Notes under the pieces: model-generated
What the model saw: only the letters and a program-made list of their open reading frames with translations
Told to the model about the DNA's origin: nothing
The model's database searches: none
Program-made: the position numbers and the translations under genes
Source: Lacihabitans sp. LS3-19
GTDB lineage: Bacteria > Bacteroidota > Bacteroidia > Cytophagales > Spirosomataceae
Reading direction: 5' to 3'
DNA length: 55,036 nucleotides
Assembly (NCBI RefSeq): GCF_024343575.1
Contig: NZ_RJUA01000016.1
Location: forward strand, 1-55,036
Shown here: positions 51,884-55,036 of the stretch, in pieces
How positions within the stretch are numbered: the stretch's first letter is position 1
Layout of the letters: each line of letters begins with the position of its first letter

Positions 51884-52256
51884 AAATTTTTAATTTCTTT
51901 CAAATTTTCTAATGGGGAGAAAAGTTTAATTTTTTAAACTTTTCTCCCCATTTTTTTTGTATTTTCTTGAAATTTTTATTTTTTTTTGTATTTTCAATAT
52001 TAATTGAAAAATATATAAGTTGTTGATAATTTATTCTAATTATAAGTGACAAAGTTTTATTAGATGTGTCTAAGGTGAATTACAAGGCAAAAATTTTGTG
52101 GCTAAAAAAGTATTTAAAAAAAATATTTTAAAAAAAATATTTTAAGGCACGATTTTTGCAAATTTTTATCTAAGGGATACACATCGTTATTTTCTGAGAA
52201 ATTAATTATAAGTCTACCCTTTTGAATTAATAAATAAAATTGTGCATCATATTATA
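51884..52256. other. AT-rich spacer before the adhesin
   Basis: This 373-nt spacer holds the terminator at 51911-51960 and, at 52115-52144, a tandem AT motif (AAAAAAAATATTTT twice) just before a GATTTTTG box near 52151 that could be the adhesin promoter. No gene is seen. Confidence 0.5.
51911..51960 (+). terminator. Strong Rho-independent terminator after the OmpA-like gene
   Basis: A perfect 19-bp stem (51911-51929 with 51934-51952), with GGGGAGAAAAG pairing to CTTTTCTCCCC, a TTTT loop and a following T-run. Confidence 0.95.
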
Positions 52257-55036
52257 ATGAGTAAAGGATTTCACAAAATAAAAAATAAAAAGTTTGACTT
52301 CAAAAACTCGATCTTTAGTTTTTTTGCAGGCTTTATTTTCGTTATTTCTATTCAAAATTCATCTGCCCAATGTACCGTTGGTTCATCAGGAATAACATGG
52401 GTTGGAGCAGGTTCTGGAACTCAATCTGTAATTCCTACTTCCGGAAGTGCTGGAGGGCCGCCATCACCAGTTGTACTTTCGGTACCTGGATGTACAAATA
52501 CTAATAGTGCTAATCCATTTAATGTTACTACAACAATTACTGAAGTTGTAGGAAACGTTTATGATGCCATGCGATCTGGTACTTCGGGTTTGTATGCACA
52601 ACCTGGGTTTACGATCACGATTGATAATGTAGATAATGGTTGTATCACATGTGATAATACTACTAACCCACCAATTCCTAATGGAAGTAGGGTGGATGTT
52701 ACATTTACATTTCAATATCCTGTTCTACTTTCTGCTCTTAGAATCGATGATATAGATGCTGCAGATACTCAAAGGGCACCAGCAGGACAATCTTCATTTC
52801 AAGATCAAGTAACGGTTTCCGCTTTAGGAATTACTGGTGCTAATGTTCCACTAAGTTTATCTTTGGGAGCTGCTGGAAATGTTAATATTTCTGGTCAAAC
52901 AGCCACGGCAGTTTGGGTTTCAGGTGGAAATAATAACGTTACTGAAAACGACCCTTTAGGCCAGGTAACTGTTTCAAGTACACAATCAGTGAAATCTGTA
53001 ACGATTTCCTATTTAGTTGGTCCAAATGCCATAAATGCAGCACAGCAAGGTATTAGAATTGGAACTTTTAATTTTTGTTGCCCTGTTGTTGTCGATTTAG
53101 CAGGTGCTGTTTTTAATGATTGTAATGCTTTAGATAATAATACTGTAGACGGGACTGGCCTAGGTAATCCCGCTGGTACCACCCTCTATGCTAATCTGGT
53201 GGAGCCAAGCACTAATCGAGTAATTGGTGTTTCAACTGTTGCTGCAAATGGTACTTATTCGATTAATAATATCCCTGGAAATGTTACATATAACGTTGTT
53301 TTAAGTACTACCCAAGGAGTAGTCGGTAATCCGCCACCTTCCGCTTCTTTGCCTTCTGGCTGGTCTAATACAGGTGAGAAATTTGGAACCGGTACAGGAA
53401 GTGATGGAACTGCAAATGGCATATTAACCAATGTAGTTGTTGGTTCCACAAATACTACTAATGCTAATTTTGGTATAAGAGCAACACCGACATGTATTGT
53501 TACAAACAATGGGCCAATATGTCAGGGAGGTATAGCTAATTTTACTGAGTCTGGAGTAAATGGAGCTTCATGGAGCTGGACAGGGCCTAATGGATTCGTT
53601 AGCAATTCAAGAAACCCTTCAAAATCATCAATAACCTCTGCAGATGCAGGCGTTTATTCGGTTACAATTACAAATTCAAATGGTTGTACTACTTCTTGCA
53701 CCACAAATTTAGTGGTTGCTCCTGCCACCTCAGTATCTGCAACAGTTGATAATAGTGTTATTTGTGCGGGGAATTCATTTACTATTAACGGAACTGAGAC
53801 CAATGGTGTACTTCGCGAATTTTTTGCAAATATTAATGGTACGGCTTTAACAAATTTAACATCTAGTCCGAACTATCCAAATAGCCCAACTTCCAATGAA
53901 ATACTTCCTACGGCAATAGGTCCCTCGGGAATTGCAGATAATTACGGAACCCGTGTTCGTTATTATTTAACACCAACAGTTTCGGGTGTTTATCAATTTG
54001 TAATTTACGGAGATGATGAAACTCAGCTATTTTATTCTGGTAGTAGTGCTTCTTCTCCTTTAACAACAATTGCCAGTATACCGGACTGGACAAATGTTGG
54101 GGAGCTCACAAAGTATCCCTCGCAGCAGACGGCTAATATTACCTTAGTGGCAGGACAACAATATTATTTTGAGTTACTTCAAAAAGAAGGAAGTGGAGGA
54201 GACCATTATGGTATATTGTGGAAGTTGCCTTCTAGTGGGACGTATACCAATATTCCAACAGCAAATATTTCTCCATCGTTAGTTTCTTGGAGTGGCCCAA
54301 ATGGATTTACCTCAAATTCTTTAACTAATACAATATCAGGTGCTACTACAGCCCAAGGTGGAGTCTATACATTAACCTCTACTGATTTATACGGATGTGT
54401 GAAAACTGCTACTGTAAATGTCACAGTGAATCCATTACCAGCGGCAAATGCAGGTAATTCAGGTCCTTTTTGTGAAGGAAGCACCATATCCTTAAGTAGT
54501 TCAGGAGGCTCGACTTATAGTTGGGCAGGACCAGCAGGCTTTGTTTCTTCTATTCAGAATCCTACTAGGGTTAATGCAACGCTTTCTATGTCTGGAATTT
54601 ATACTGTAACAGTTACAAATTCTTTTGGTTGTACGCAAATTGCAACCACAAATGTTATGATTAACCCAAAGCCAAACGCTGTTCTATCTTCTCAAACGAA
54701 TGTATCTTGTTTTGGTGGTTCAAATGGGGCAGTTGTGATAACGCCAAGTGGCGGCACCAGTCCATATACAATAACACCAATACAAACGGGCCTAACCGCT
54801 GGAGCAAAGACATTTACGGTAACAGATGCCAATGGTTGTACAACAACAGTGAATGCAACTATTTCGCAACCAGCAAGTTTGCCAACAGTAGTTTTAACTT
54901 CACAGACAAATGTATTGTGTAGAGGAAATTCAACAGGAGCGATAAATATTACAGCAAGTGGAGGCACAGGACCATATACCTATGACTGGGCTGATGTAGC
55001 AGGCACAAGTAATACAGAAGATAGAACGGCATTGGC
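52257..55036 (+). CDS. Large SprB-repeat surface adhesin, N-terminal part (runs off the window)
   Basis: An open frame of 926 codons with no stop before the window end. The ATG at 52257 gives a basic N-terminus and signal peptide ending NSSAQ. In order: a Thr/Gly-rich N-terminal region, an SdrD-B-like domain (VDLAGAVFNDCNALDNN...NGTYSINNIPG, about 53090-53480), Ig/PKD-like modules with GPNGF and GVYSVTITNSNGC, a PA14 domain (about 53930-54240: YYLTPTVSGVYQFVIYGDDE), further Ig-like modules, and SprB repeats from about 54676 (SCFGGSNGAVVITPSGGTSPY). SprB-type proteins are type IX secreted and carried along the surface by the gliding motor. The C-terminus is not visible. Confidence 0.9.
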   Translation, partial: MSKGFHKIKNKKFDFKNSIFSFFAGFIFVISIQNSSAQCTVGSSGITWVGAGSGTQSVIPTSGSAGGPPSPVVLSVPGCTNTNSANPFNVTTTITEVVGNVYDAMRSGTSGLYAQPGFTITIDNVDNGCITCDNTTNPPIPNGSRVDVTFTFQYPVLLSALRIDDIDAADTQRAPAGQSSFQDQVTVSALGITGANVPLSLSLGAAGNVNISGQTATAVWVSGGNNNVTENDPLGQVTVSSTQSVKSVTISYLVGPNAINAAQQGIRIGTFNFCCPVVVDLAGAVFNDCNALDNNTVDGTGLGNPAGTTLYANLVEPSTNRVIGVSTVAANGTYSINNIPGNVTYNVVLSTTQGVVGNPPPSASLPSGWSNTGEKFGTGTGSDGTANGILTNVVVGSTNTTNANFGIRATPTCIVTNNGPICQGGIANFTESGVNGASWSWTGPNGFVSNSRNPSKSSITSADAGVYSVTITNSNGCTTSCTTNLVVAPATSVSATVDNSVICAGNSFTINGTETNGVLREFFANINGTALTNLTSSPNYPNSPTSNEILPTAIGPSGIADNYGTRVRYYLTPTVSGVYQFVIYGDDETQLFYSGSSASSPLTTIASIPDWTNVGELTKYPSQQTANITLVAGQQYYFELLQKEGSGGDHYGILWKLPSSGTYTNIPTANISPSLVSWSGPNGFTSNSLTNTISGATTAQGGVYTLTSTDLYGCVKTATVNVTVNPLPAANAGNSGPFCEGSTISLSSSGGSTYSWAGPAGFVSSIQNPTRVNATLSMSGIYTVTVTNSFGCTQIATTNVMINPKPNAVLSSQTNVSCFGGSNGAVVITPSGGTSPYTITPIQTGLTAGAKTFTVTDANGCTTTVNATISQPASLPTVVLTSQTNVLCRGNSTGAINITASGGTGPYTYDWADVAGTSNTEDRTAL

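Overview
The window looks like chromosomal DNA of a low-GC member of the Bacteroidota, most likely the order Cytophagales. The reasons are many promoters of the TAnnTTTG type, secreted proteins with type IX secretion features (a C-terminal fibronectin-like/sorting region, SprB repeats), Wzi, GSCFA, DUF1460 and DUF6629 families, and an almost complete lack of Shine-Dalgarno sequences. The genus cannot be fixed from the sequence alone. No rRNA, CRISPR array, transposase or prophage was seen.

Layout. 1-2.9 kb: secreted subtilisin-like protease, DUF1460 cysteine amidase and an Lrp/AsnC regulator. 3.0-3.3 kb: a self-contained transcription unit for a tRNA-like structured RNA of about 169 nt. 3.4-11.4 kb: DUF819 membrane protein, Wzi-like outer membrane protein, lepA, pyruvate dehydrogenase E2, hslV and an XRE regulator. 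11.4-13.6 kb (minus): unknown protein, MenE-like ligase, Rieske lipoprotein. 13.8-17.7 kb: DUF2452, EVE and two secreted paralogues in one overlapping operon. 17.8-21.6 kb: TPR lipoprotein, thrS, infC. 21.6-23.0 kb: DinB-like and GreA-like proteins.

23.1-29.4 kb (minus) is a stress-type island: two three-BON-domain proteins and a five-gene operon (SQR-like flavoprotein, DUF2231, lipoprotein, rubrerythrin lipoprotein, DUF6629). Three of its promoters, plus an orphan copy at 31.1 kb, carry the same 66-nt element with identical internal spacing, which points to one regulon.

29.6-36.9 kb is accessory: a metallophosphoesterase, a 1-kb gene-poor stretch, then a small operon of (i) a 49-residue peptide with a lasso-type RiPP leader motif, missing from ordinary ORF lists because it is short, (ii) a secreted beta-solenoid-like protein with a type IX cargo-like C-terminus, and (iii) a secreted P-domain/lysyl-oxidase protein with the copper histidines and both LTQ cofactor residues. 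This operon is the best candidate for an undescribed system. Three same-orientation copies of a ~50-nt repeat lie around it and around the next genes.

36.9-51.9 kb is mostly housekeeping: aldo/keto reductase, rarA, GT2 glycosyltransferase, trmN6-like methyltransferase, RNase HI, an unusually long D-Ala-D-Ala ligase, NifU-like and Mrp/ApbC iron-sulfur factors, Gfo/Idh/MocA oxidoreductase, GSCFA, a sugar-acid dehydratase of the IlvD/Edd family, and a DUF937-like/OmpA-like protein. From 52,257 to the end runs the first 926 codons of a large SprB-repeat surface adhesin that continues outside the window.
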